Below, piece by piece: positions 33,397 through 40,326 of a stretch of 40,326 bases of DNA (positions within the stretch are counted from its first letter, which is position 1; the number at the start of each line of letters is the position of its first letter). The notes below the pieces were generated by a model that ran no database searches, was not told where the DNA came from, and saw nothing but the letters and a program-made list of their open reading frames with translations. Where the stretch lies: positions 1 to 40,326 of the forward strand of contig CAKUFT010000014.1 of NCBI GenBank assembly GCA_934650095.1, written 5' to 3'. Made by a program: the position numbers and the translations under genes. The DNA is from an uncultured Collinsella sp. (GTDB taxonomy: Bacteria > Actinomycetota > Coriobacteriia > Coriobacteriales > Coriobacteriaceae).

Positions 33397-33660
33397 ATGA
33401 TTAGCTTTGACTACAAGCCTCAGGGCGTGTGCTCTCGCAATATCCATCTCAATCTTTCCGACGACGGCAGCAAGGTACTGGACGTCGAGTTTACCGGCGG
33501 CTGCGATGGCAACCTTAAGGCCATCTCCAAACTGGTCGAGGGCGCTCCTGCCGACCGTGTGATCGAGGTTCTTGCCGGCAATACCTGCGGCATGAAGAAG
33601 ACCTCTTGCGCCGATCAGCTTACGCGCGCTATCGAGGCCGCCCGCGCCGAGATCGCCTAA
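33397..33660 (+). CDS. Small TSCPD-type four-cysteine protein
   Basis: The 87-residue protein carries four spaced cysteines: GVCSRN (Cys12), GGCDGN, NTCGMK and TSCADQL. The last segment corresponds to the TSCPD motif seen in small uncharacterised proteins and at the end of some ribonucleotide reductases. The cysteines probably bind a metal. GAGGGG lies upstream of the ATG. Its stop overlaps the start of the next gene by one base (TAATG), so the two are probably translated together. Biological role unknown. Confidence 0.8.
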   Translation: MISFDYKPQGVCSRNIHLNLSDDGSKVLDVEFTGGCDGNLKAISKLVEGAPADRVIEVLAGNTCGMKKTSCADQLTRAIEAARAEIA

Positions 33661-34871
33661 TGGGTATCGCCGACCACATCAAGAACGGAATATCGCGCCG
33701 CGGCTTTGTGCTCGGCGGAGCTGCCGCGGGCGCTGCCACGGTGCTTGCCGGATGTTCGAAAAAAACAGGCACCAGTGATGATGCCGCTGGCGAGCCGCAG
33801 GTTATCAAGGACGATTCCAAGATCATCTCGATTACGGATGAGTACGAGGCAGTCGACATCGATCTTGAGCCGGTGGCATCGTGGACGCTGCCGCTGGGCA
33901 CATTGCTGTACTACTGCGAGGGTGACTATGCTGCGGCAATGATGGCGCCCGCATCGGCACTGCACGCCAACACACTCGGTGTGCTCAACTTGGGCGATGG
34001 CTCACTTACCACATTAATTGAGGATCCTATCGAGGGCACGGGATATGCTTTTTACGATGTCCGTGCCGGCGATGGCGTGTTTGCGTGGGTTGAGATGAAC
34101 TTTGCCAATTCATCGTGGAAGCTCTACGCTCAAAATCTGTCGGGCGCTTCGCTCTCTGGCGACGTGGTTGAGCTCGATCGAGGTGGCAAGGACTACGATC
34201 CGCCACTGTTTACGGCGTTCGGGTCATCAGTCATCTGGTATAAAATGCCTTCGGCAGGCGGCAATAAAACGAGTAACGATTCGTTTTGCTATCGTCGCTC
34301 GCTTGATGAATCTAAGGCCGAGACAATTTGGAAATCGACGGGCCGCTTTGCGTCGGCCCCACGCGCGAGCGACGGCATTTTGACCATCTCGCCGCGTGTC
34401 CGCAACGACGAGGGCGTCTACTACGGCATAACGGCAATCGATCTGACCGATGGCAACAACACCAAACGTGCCCAGCTAGTCCTTCCCTCGTCAGTCTCGC
34501 CTTTCGAGGCCGTATATATGGGCGATACCTTCGTGTTTTCTATCGAGGCGACCTATAGTGGCGTGGGCAGCCTGGGCAACATGGGCACGTATATCGGTAA
34601 TGAGGGAGGGCCGTACCTCTTCCTGTCCCGCGAGCCTCTCGCATGTGCGGCTGGCAAGAAGAATAAATACCTTGTTAAGGTACAGGCATCGCATTTCCTG
34701 ATCGACACCTCTGCCAAGACCTATGGTTCGCTGTTGTCGCCCGACCGCGCTTTGGAGTATGGCGATTATCCAGCTACGGCGGGAAAATCGGACTCATTCC
34801 TTACGTACGCCACGGTGCGCAACAGCCAGGGTATACCAGAGACGGTCACCGCACGCCTATTCTCTCTTTAA
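33660..34871 (+). CDS. Tat-exported lipoprotein, possible beta-propeller
   Basis: The start is set at ATG 33660, within the stop of the TSCPD gene (TAATG). The 403-residue protein begins with a twin-arginine signal (ISRRGFVLGGAAAG) leading into a lipobox LAGC near residue 32, so it should be exported folded and then lipidated. The mature part is rich in beta-strand, Gly, Asp and aromatic residues, with spaced blocks such as VFAWVEMNFANSSWKLYAQN, FGSSVIWYKMP and YYGITAIDLTDGNN. That suggests a beta-propeller-like repeat structure, though repeats are too diverged to align by eye. No catalytic motif was recognised. The Tat route suggests a bound cofactor or early folding. Confidence 0.75.
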   Translation: MGIADHIKNGISRRGFVLGGAAAGAATVLAGCSKKTGTSDDAAGEPQVIKDDSKIISITDEYEAVDIDLEPVASWTLPLGTLLYYCEGDYAAAMMAPASALHANTLGVLNLGDGSLTTLIEDPIEGTGYAFYDVRAGDGVFAWVEMNFANSSWKLYAQNLSGASLSGDVVELDRGGKDYDPPLFTAFGSSVIWYKMPSAGGNKTSNDSFCYRRSLDESKAETIWKSTGRFASAPRASDGILTISPRVRNDEGVYYGITAIDLTDGNNTKRAQLVLPSSVSPFEAVYMGDTFVFSIEATYSGVGSLGNMGTYIGNEGGPYLFLSREPLACAAGKKNKYLVKVQASHFLIDTSAKTYGSLLSPDRALEYGDYPATAGKSDSFLTYATVRNSQGIPETVTARLFSL

Positions 34872-34930
34872 GCTTAGAGGGGTTAAAAAGACGCCAACAG
34901 GGGAATAAACGCGTTGTAATTGTGAGTACC

Positions 34931-34969
34931 GCCCGCCGAGCTGCCGCGTCATAGCGGCATCCGGTGGGC
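34931..34969. repeat. GC-rich hairpin upstream of response regulator
   Basis: GCCCGCCGAGCTGCCGC pairs imperfectly with GCGGCATCCGGTGGGC around a short AT loop. No T-run follows on either strand, so it is a weak terminator candidate or a leader structure for the two-component genes. The rest of the 34872-35024 gap shows only the response regulator ribosome-binding site. Confidence 0.4.
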
Positions 34970-35024
34970 TCAGGTGCGTTAAAATGAGCTTGTTCTTAGC
35001 TAATTGAGACAGGGGGGCCGTGTT

Positions 35025-35747
35025 ATGGCTTCAGATGCAAAAAAGATTCTGCTGGTCGAGGATGAGAAGGCAATCCGTGACGCCGTCGCTGCCTATCTCG
35101 AGCGCGAAGGCTACTGGGTTGTGGGCGTCGGCGACGGCCAGTCCGCGATCGAGGAGTTCGAGAAGCATCAGTTCGACCTGGTCGTGCTCGATCTTATGCT
35201 CCCCAAGATCCCCGGCGAGCGCGTTTGCCGCACCATTCGCGATACCTCGGATGTTCCCATCATCATGCTGACTGCCAAGGGCGAGATCGAGGACCGTATT
35301 ATCGGTCTTGAGCTCGGCGCCGACGACTACCTGATTAAGCCGTTCTCGCCGCGCGAGCTCGTCGCCCGCGTACGCGCCCTGTTCCGTCGTGCCCACCAGG
35401 CCGACGAGCCCGCCGTCGAGGTGCTCGACTTCGGTGATCTGGTCATCGATATCTCGGGCCACAAGATCTTGGTCGAAGGCAAGGAAGTCGATCTGACGGC
35501 TTCCGAGTTCAAACTGCTCACCACGCTTGCTCGTCATCCCGGCCGTGTCTACAACCGTATGGAGCTGGTCGAGAAGGTGCTTGGGTACGACTTTGAGGGC
35601 TATGAGCGCACCATCGATAGCCACGTGAAGAACCTTCGCGCCAAGCTGGGCGATGATCCCAAGAAGCCCAAGTGGCTCTACACCGTCCACGGTGTCGGCT
35701 ATCGCTTCGAGGCTCCGGCCAAGACCGATAAGTCGGACGAGAAATAG
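35025..35747 (+). CDS. OmpR/PhoB-family response regulator
   Basis: The start is the ATG at 35025, after AGGGGGG. The 240-residue protein has an N-terminal receiver domain with acidic pocket LLVEDEKAIRD, phosphoacceptor Asp in LVVLDLMLPK, Thr in IIMLTAKG and Lys in YLIKPFSPRE. A C-terminal winged helix follows (about 135-230) with DLTASEFKLLTTLARHPGR and DSHVKNLRAKLGDD, then the YRFEAP end. It precedes the histidine kinase by 11 bp. Phosphorylation would change DNA binding of the winged helix. The stimulus and targets cannot be read from the sequence. Confidence 0.95.
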   Translation: MASDAKKILLVEDEKAIRDAVAAYLEREGYWVVGVGDGQSAIEEFEKHQFDLVVLDLMLPKIPGERVCRTIRDTSDVPIIMLTAKGEIEDRIIGLELGADDYLIKPFSPRELVARVRALFRRAHQADEPAVEVLDFGDLVIDISGHKILVEGKEVDLTASEFKLLTTLARHPGRVYNRMELVEKVLGYDFEGYERTIDSHVKNLRAKLGDDPKKPKWLYTVHGVGYRFEAPAKTDKSDEK

Positions 35748-35758
35748 GGAAATCACAT

Positions 35759-37324
35759 ATGACACCTGCGCGCTTTGAAATCGGACAAAAGCACAAGCAG
35801 GAGAGCGAGGCGGGTTCCAAGGCTAGTTGGAACACGCCTCGTTCCGATTCACGGCCAACGATGAGCTATCCCTCGCGCATGGCACTTGCTTTTGCTCTGA
35901 CATCGCTCATGACGGTATTGGTGCTGGTGGGCGTGGTCTCTGTTGTGTGGGGCACGGTCTTTTCGGATTACACGCGCTCCAATATCGTCGAAATCGCAAA
36001 TTCCGCTGCCGAAAAGCTTGCGACGTCGTATGAGGAAAACGGCAATTGGACTGCGGGCGAGCTACGTACGGTCGCGACATCGAGTTTGGTGTCCGACGAT
36101 TTGGGTATGCAGGTCGTCAACAAGAAAGGCGTTGTCGTTTATGACGACTCATGGCCTTCGGCAAGCGCGACCGCCGATGTGCGCGAGAGCGAATCAGCGT
36201 CGAGCAGCTCGAGCGGTAAAAAAGCATCGCATAGCCCGGTCTCGTCTGCTCCAACCGACTCCGATAGCGTTGCCAACGTCGAAATCATAACGTCTTCGGG
36301 CGAGCATGTCGGACAGGTAAAGCTATGGGCCATCGGCTCCGATGCCTTGCTCACCAAGGCGGATTCTGCATTTAGGGAGAAGACCTTTAACGCCATGGCC
36401 CTCGCCGCGGTTGTGGCCATTTGCATTTCGGTCGTTATCGGATCGCTCGTGTCGCGCATGCTCACCAAGCCGATTCATCGTATTACGAGCACGGCCAAGC
36501 AAATTCGCGATGGCGATCTGTCCGCTCGTACTGGTTTGCGCGGTGATGACGAGATTGATCAGCTGGGTGAGACCTTTGACGAGATGGCCACCTCGCTCGA
36601 GAAGGATATGAAACACGAGAAGCGCCTGACCTCAGACGTTGCACACGAGCTTCGCACGCCGCTTATGGCCATGCTCGCAACGGTCGAGGCCATGCAGGAT
36701 GGCGTGTATCCCACCGACGATGAGCATTTGGAGACCGTTGCTTCCGAGACGCGTCGCCTGGCTCGTCTGGTGCAGCAGATGCTCGACCTGTCGCGCATGG
36801 AAAACAGCACGGCTCCGCTCAACCTTGAGCCGGTGGACATGGTTCCTTTCGTGCGTTCCATCGTCAATGCCCAGGAGCGCCTGTTTGTCGACCGCGATCT
36901 GCGCTTGCGCTTTGCTGACGAGACCCAAGGTCACGACGATGTCGTCGAAGCCGATCCCGACATGATCACACAATGCGTCATCAATCTCATGAGCAACGCC
37001 ATGCGCTACACCCCCGAGGGCGGTTGGGTCGTGGTGTCGGTGCTCAGTGACCGCAAACACGTCAGCATCGCCGTTTCTGATACCGGCATCGGTATCGCCA
37101 AGGAAGACCTGTCGCGTATTTTCGGACGTTTTTGGCGTGCCGACGCCAGCCGCGCCCGCGAGGCGGGCGGTCTGGGCGTGGGCCTCGCCGTGACCAAGCA
37201 GATTGTCGAGCGTCATCACGGCTACATATCCGTGGAGTCGGAGCTTGGAAAGGGTACGACTTTTACGATTCATCTGCCTCGCGAGCACACGGCGGACGCG
37301 GCATCTACTACAATGGAGCACTAG
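35759..37324 (+). CDS. Membrane sensor histidine kinase
   Basis: The 521-residue kinase is paired with the response regulator just upstream. Order: a basic/Ser-rich cytoplasmic N-terminus, a transmembrane helix (about 41-66), an extracellular domain (about 67-205) with a Ser-rich insert (SESASSSSSGKKASHS), a second helix (about 210-233), a HAMP domain (LTKPIHRITSTAKQIRDGDL), DHp helix with the His-box SDVAHELRTPL, then the ATPase boxes QCVINLMSNAMRYTPEGG, SDTGIGIAKED and GGLGVGLAVTKQIV. It belongs to the HPK1 type. All catalytic boxes are intact. Ligand unknown. Confidence 0.95.
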   Translation: MTPARFEIGQKHKQESEAGSKASWNTPRSDSRPTMSYPSRMALAFALTSLMTVLVLVGVVSVVWGTVFSDYTRSNIVEIANSAAEKLATSYEENGNWTAGELRTVATSSLVSDDLGMQVVNKKGVVVYDDSWPSASATADVRESESASSSSSGKKASHSPVSSAPTDSDSVANVEIITSSGEHVGQVKLWAIGSDALLTKADSAFREKTFNAMALAAVVAICISVVIGSLVSRMLTKPIHRITSTAKQIRDGDLSARTGLRGDDEIDQLGETFDEMATSLEKDMKHEKRLTSDVAHELRTPLMAMLATVEAMQDGVYPTDDEHLETVASETRRLARLVQQMLDLSRMENSTAPLNLEPVDMVPFVRSIVNAQERLFVDRDLRLRFADETQGHDDVVEADPDMITQCVINLMSNAMRYTPEGGWVVVSVLSDRKHVSIAVSDTGIGIAKEDLSRIFGRFWRADASRAREAGGLGVGLAVTKQIVERHHGYISVESELGKGTTFTIHLPREHTADAASTTMEH

Positions 37325-37382
37325 CTTTTCGCTATTCGGTGAAGGAGGGGTTTCGTCCCTGCCGCTCCGAGTTTGCGAAAAC

Positions 37383-37402
37383 ATGCGGGAAAGAACCCGC
37401 AT
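37383..37402 (+). repeat. Small hairpin in the purC leader
   Basis: ATGCGGG (37383-37389) pairs with CCCGCAT (37396-37402) around AAAGAA, 32 bp upstream of the purC start. It has no T-run. It does not match the purine riboswitch fold that I can recognise. Confidence 0.4.
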
Positions 37403-37433
37403 TACTGTCGTATTTTGGTAAGGAGTGACTCAC

Positions 37434-38321
37434 GTGACAACGATGGAGCGTCGTCCGGATTCCCGTGGCAAGGTTCGTGATATCTATGATGCCGGTGAAA
37501 ACCTGCTGATGGTCGCCACCGACCGCATTTCTGCGTTCGACTTCATTCTTCCCGACGAGATTCCGTTTAAGGGAGAGGTGCTCAACCGTATCTCGGCATT
37601 CTGGTTCGATAAGTTTGCCGACATCGTCCCCAACCATCTCGTTTCCATCGACCCGGCGGATTTCCCCGAGGAGTTTGCCGAGTATCGTGACTACCTCGCT
37701 GGCCGCGCCATGCTGGTCAAGAAGGCCCAGACGATTCCTATCGAGTGCATCGTCCGCGGCTATCTGACCGGTTCGGGCAAGAAGACCTACGACGAGAACG
37801 GCACCGTCTGCGGCATCCAGCTGCCTGAGGGCCTGACCGAGGCCTCCAAGCTTCCCGAGCCGCTGTTCACGCCGTCCACGAAGGCCGAGATCGGTGACCA
37901 CGACGAGAACATCTCGTTCGAGCGTTGCTGCGAGATCGTGGGTGAGGACATCGCCACGCAGATTCGCGACCTGTCCCTCAAGATCTACAAGGCCGCTGCC
38001 GAGTATGCGGCGACCCGTGGCATCATCATTGCCGACACCAAGTTCGAGTTTGGTGTCATCGATGGCAAGGTTACGCTCATCGATGAGTGCCTCACGCCCG
38101 ACTCCAGCCGTTTCTGGCCTGCCGCCAGCTACGAGGAGGGCAAGATTCAGCCCAGCTACGACAAGCAATTCGTCCGCAATTGGCTCAAGGCCAACTGGGA
38201 TATGACAGGGGAAACCCCGCACCTGCCCACCGAGGTCATCGATGGCACGTCCGAGCGCTATCGCGAGGCCTTCCAGATCATCACGGGCTCCCAGTTCACA
38301 AGCATGAAGGAGAACGCATAA
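37434..38321 (+). CDS. purC: Phosphoribosylaminoimidazole-succinocarboxamide synthase
   Basis: The start is placed at GTG 37434, eight bases after GGAG (37422-37425); an in-frame GTG at 37425 would overlap that site. The 295-residue SAICAR synthase joins CAIR and aspartate, using ATP, in purine synthesis. Conserved parts are DSRGKVRDIYD, TDRISAFDFILPDEIPFKG, ECIVRGYLTGSGKKTY and the active-site ADTKFEFGVID followed by LIDECLTPDSSRFWP. Length and layout fit the longer single-domain type. The next gene begins at the base after its stop codon. Confidence 0.96.
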   Translation: MTTMERRPDSRGKVRDIYDAGENLLMVATDRISAFDFILPDEIPFKGEVLNRISAFWFDKFADIVPNHLVSIDPADFPEEFAEYRDYLAGRAMLVKKAQTIPIECIVRGYLTGSGKKTYDENGTVCGIQLPEGLTEASKLPEPLFTPSTKAEIGDHDENISFERCCEIVGEDIATQIRDLSLKIYKAAAEYAATRGIIIADTKFEFGVIDGKVTLIDECLTPDSSRFWPAASYEEGKIQPSYDKQFVRNWLKANWDMTGETPHLPTEVIDGTSERYREAFQIITGSQFTSMKENA

Positions 38322-38897
38322 GTGAGTACCCGAAGCGCCACGAACAAGCGCACGCAATCCCACGAGGTCACCGGGGTTGCGCGCAAGTCCGCCGCATCCG
38401 CCAAGCCCGCCCGTCAGGCTGCCAGCTCTGTCCGCGTCGTGCCGGCTTCGTCTAAAGCCCGTCGTAAAGAGCTCGAGAAGGGCGAGAACCTCGAGGGCCT
38501 CTCTAAAGAGGAGAAGCGCGCCCGCAAGGCCAAGCAGCGCGCCAAAGAGGACCGCATCTACACGGTGTCGAATATCCTCCTCAAGCAGGACGAGGACTAC
38601 ACCAAGCGCCGTCGCATCTGGTGGATTGTGCTCGCCATTGGCATGGTGCTCGTCGTGGCCATTTGGGCTTCGCTGTACTTCGCTCCCGCTGGCATGGTGT
38701 CCAGCCCCGTCCAGATGGTCGGCATCGTTTTGTCCTACGTCGTCATTTTGGGTGACTTTATCTACGACTTCGTTCGTATTCGTCCCCTGCGCAACATGTA
38801 CCGCACGCAGGCCGAGGGCATGTCCGAGAACAAGCTCAACGCCCTTATCGAGCGCTCGGCTGCCGAGGAGGACAAGAAGGACTCCAAGAAGAAGTAG
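38322..38897 (+). CDS. Basic-tailed membrane protein of unknown function
   Basis: The 191-residue protein starts at GTG 38322 directly after the purC stop, so translation is probably coupled. Residues 1-98 are basic and Ala/Lys/Arg/Ser-rich, with a KEEKRARKAKQRAKED helix. Transmembrane helices are near 100-120 and 130-152. A charged tail ends in DKKDSKKK. No domain recognised. The shared transcript with purC may reflect position rather than function. A terminator follows. Confidence 0.75.
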   Translation: MSTRSATNKRTQSHEVTGVARKSAASAKPARQAASSVRVVPASSKARRKELEKGENLEGLSKEEKRARKAKQRAKEDRIYTVSNILLKQDEDYTKRRRIWWIVLAIGMVLVVAIWASLYFAPAGMVSSPVQMVGIVLSYVVILGDFIYDFVRIRPLRNMYRTQAEGMSENKLNALIERSAAEEDKKDSKKK

Positions 38898-38928
38898 CGT
38901 TTGCATGCATACTTATCGCTAAGATATA

Positions 38929-38958
38929 AGGCGCGTCGTTTTTGCGGCGCGCCTTTTT
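38929..38958 (+). terminator. Terminator of purC and membrane-protein gene
   Basis: A 10-bp stem (AGGCGCGTCG with CGGCGCGCCT, one wobble) closes loop TTTTTG and is followed by T5. Confidence 0.85.
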
Positions 38959-38986
38959 ACTGTTCTATAGATAGATGGAGTGGCAC

Positions 38987-40267
38987 ATGATTCGAGCTGC
39001 CCTGACGGTCGAAGAGGCTCTGGAGGGCATGAAGGCCCTAGAGCCCAAGATTAAAAACTATGCACGCCTGGTTGTCCGCAAGGGCGTAAACGTCAAGCCC
39101 GGCCAGGAGGTTGTCGTTCAGTCTCCGGTCGAGTGCGCGCCGTTTGCGCGCGTGGTGGTCGCGGAGGCCTATGCCTCCGGTGCCGGTCACGTGACGGTTA
39201 TTTGGGCCGATGACGTCGTGACGAGGCTCACGTACGAGCATGTCGAGAAAAGCTATTTTGAGCAGACGCCCGAGTGGAAGCGCCTGCAGCTTGATTCCCT
39301 GGCCCAGGATGGTGCCTGCTTTATCTTTATCGAGGGTGCGGACCCTGCCGCCCTTAAGGGCATCGATCCCGCTAAGCCTGCTGCAGCTTCTAAGGCAAGG
39401 AACACGCAGTGCAAGGTCTTCCGCCGCGGACTGGACTACAACATCAACCCGTGGTGCATCGCCGGCGCGCCGGTCGTTGCCTGGGCGCGCGAGGTGTTCC
39501 CGGGAGACGCCGATGAGGTTGCAATCTATAAGCTGTGGAATGCGATTCTGCACACCGCTCGCGCCGATGGCCAGGACCCGGAGAGCGACTGGGAACTCCA
39601 TGACGCCGCATTCGAAAAGAACCTGCGTTTCCTGAACGACAATCGTTTCGACTACCTGCATTACACCTCGGCAAATGGAACCGATCTGACGATTGGCATG
39701 ACGAAAGGTCACGAGTGGGCCGGCGGCAAGGGCAAGACGCCCGATGGGCACCCCTTCTTCCCCAACATTCCCACCGAGGAAGTCTTCACCTCGCCTGACC
39801 GTATGCGTGCCGACGGTATCGTGTATTCGGCTATGCCGCTCATTCACCACGGTAACAAGGTTGACGATTTTTGGATTAAGTTCGAGGCGGGCCGCGTAGT
39901 GGACTACGATGCCCGCATGGGTAAGGCGACGCTTGCGAGCATTATTGACACCGATGAAGGTGCCGCTCATCTGGGTGAAGTCGCGCTTATCTCCAAGAAC
40001 ACGCCGATCCGTGAAAGTGGCGTTCTATTCTATGACACGCTCTATGATGAGAACGCCAGCTGCCATCTCGCGCTGGGTGTCGGTTTCCCCGAATGCATCG
40101 AGGGTGGGTATGACATGTCCAAGGAGGAGCTCCTGGAGCATGGCGTTAACGTCTCGAGCACGCACGTCGATTTTATGATCGGCACGGACGACATCGATAT
40201 TACGGGCATTACGCCTGATGGACGTGAAGTTGTGATTTTCCAGAACGGTCAATGGAGTTGGGAATAG
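38987..40267 (+). CDS. M29-family aminopeptidase
   Basis: The start is placed at ATG 38987, six bases after GGAG (38977-38980); a longer in-frame start at 38975 overlaps that site. The 426-residue enzyme is a dinuclear-metal aminopeptidase of the thermophilic (AmpS/PepS/AmpT) family. The expected C-terminal-half ligands are visible: Glu in NIPTEEVFTSPD, Glu in LGEVALI, His in ENASCHLALG, and His and Asp in SSTHVDFMIG. The substrate Tyr is probably in FYDTLYDEN. A role in cytoplasmic peptide recycling is inferred from the family. It stands alone between a terminator and a tRNA promoter. Confidence 0.93.
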   Translation: MIRAALTVEEALEGMKALEPKIKNYARLVVRKGVNVKPGQEVVVQSPVECAPFARVVVAEAYASGAGHVTVIWADDVVTRLTYEHVEKSYFEQTPEWKRLQLDSLAQDGACFIFIEGADPAALKGIDPAKPAAASKARNTQCKVFRRGLDYNINPWCIAGAPVVAWAREVFPGDADEVAIYKLWNAILHTARADGQDPESDWELHDAAFEKNLRFLNDNRFDYLHYTSANGTDLTIGMTKGHEWAGGKGKTPDGHPFFPNIPTEEVFTSPDRMRADGIVYSAMPLIHHGNKVDDFWIKFEAGRVVDYDARMGKATLASIIDTDEGAAHLGEVALISKNTPIRESGVLFYDTLYDENASCHLALGVGFPECIEGGYDMSKEELLEHGVNVSSTHVDFMIGTDDIDITGITPDGREVVIFQNGQWSWE

Positions 40268-40286
40268 TCCCAGACCGTGGTACAAT
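40258..40286 (+). promoter_or_regulatory. Promoter of the right-edge tRNA
   Basis: TTGGGA (40258-40263) and TACAAT (40281-40286) are separated by 17 bases. The -10 ends nine bases before the tRNA 5' end. The -35 lies inside the end of the aminopeptidase gene. Confidence 0.65.
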
Positions 40287-40295
40287 GCCACCCGC

Positions 40296-40326
40296 GGGCC
40301 GTTAGCTCAGCTGGCAGAGCAGGGGA
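40296..40326 (+). tRNA. tRNA gene, 5' part only (cut by window edge)
   Basis: The sequence shows the acceptor 5' strand GGGCCGT, TA, D-arm GCTC-loop-GAGC and the 5' strand of the anticodon stem (GGGGA). The anticodon is beyond the edge, so identity is unknown. The 5' half looks like tRNA-Lys of related bacteria. Confidence 0.85.

Overview
This window is the chromosomal replication-origin region of a moderately high G+C Gram-positive bacterium. It is most likely a Coriobacteriia member resembling Collinsella; that assignment is inferred from gene content, gene order and protein style, not from any search. All genes left of about 8.6 kb lie on the minus strand in the order (gyrA)-gyrB-dciA-recF-dnaN-dnaA-[GHKL/winged-helix gene]. 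Genes from 8.9 kb run rightward as rpmH-rnpA-yidD-yidC-jag-rsmG-parA-parB. This is the classical bacterial origin cluster, with transcription running away from the origin on both sides.

Origin and segregation (1-14 kb). Candidate origin DNA flanks dnaA on both sides. The dnaN-dnaA gap has an AT-rich stretch, and the gap left of rpmH is rich in repeats. Both carry copies of a 13-mer (ACCTGTTGAAAAC) whose core TTTTCAACA differs by one base from the usual actinobacterial DnaA box. DnaA itself has an unusual DNA-reading motif (NRNHSTV where GRDHTTV is usual). Directly upstream of dnaA, in the same transcription unit, is an uncharacterised protein joining a GHKL ATPase fold to a Q/P-rich linker and a C-terminal winged helix. 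It is the best candidate here for an undescribed replication regulator. Three perfect 16-bp parS palindromes lie in front of parAB at exactly 39-bp intervals.

Housekeeping and DNA damage (14-21 kb). rlmN (minus) is followed by ddl and a DinG-type exonuclease/helicase (plus). The latter converges with two tandem WYL-domain regulators of PafB/PafC type; the facing stop codons share one CTAG.

Envelope section (21-28 kb). A very large membrane protein has an M28 peptidase-like fold split by a roughly 680-residue acidic disordered segment and has altered metal ligands. A small membrane protein follows. On the other strand is an 1143-residue LPXTG surface protein with a thioester domain and repeated Cna-B-like domains.

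tRNA and repeats (28.5-29.1 kb). tRNA-Gly(CCC) is followed by a 132-bp tandem repeat. Each unit carries a copy of the tRNA 3' end and the very stable mini-hairpin sequence GCGAAGC.

Right part (29-40.3 kb). It holds purB; an operon of a solute-binding protein plus a membrane GGDEF diguanylate cyclase; a small TSCPD-type cysteine protein coupled to a Tat-exported lipoprotein; an OmpR-type response regulator with its histidine kinase; purC with a small membrane protein; an M29 aminopeptidase; and the 5' end of a tRNA cut by the window edge. Most operons end in clear Rho-independent terminators.
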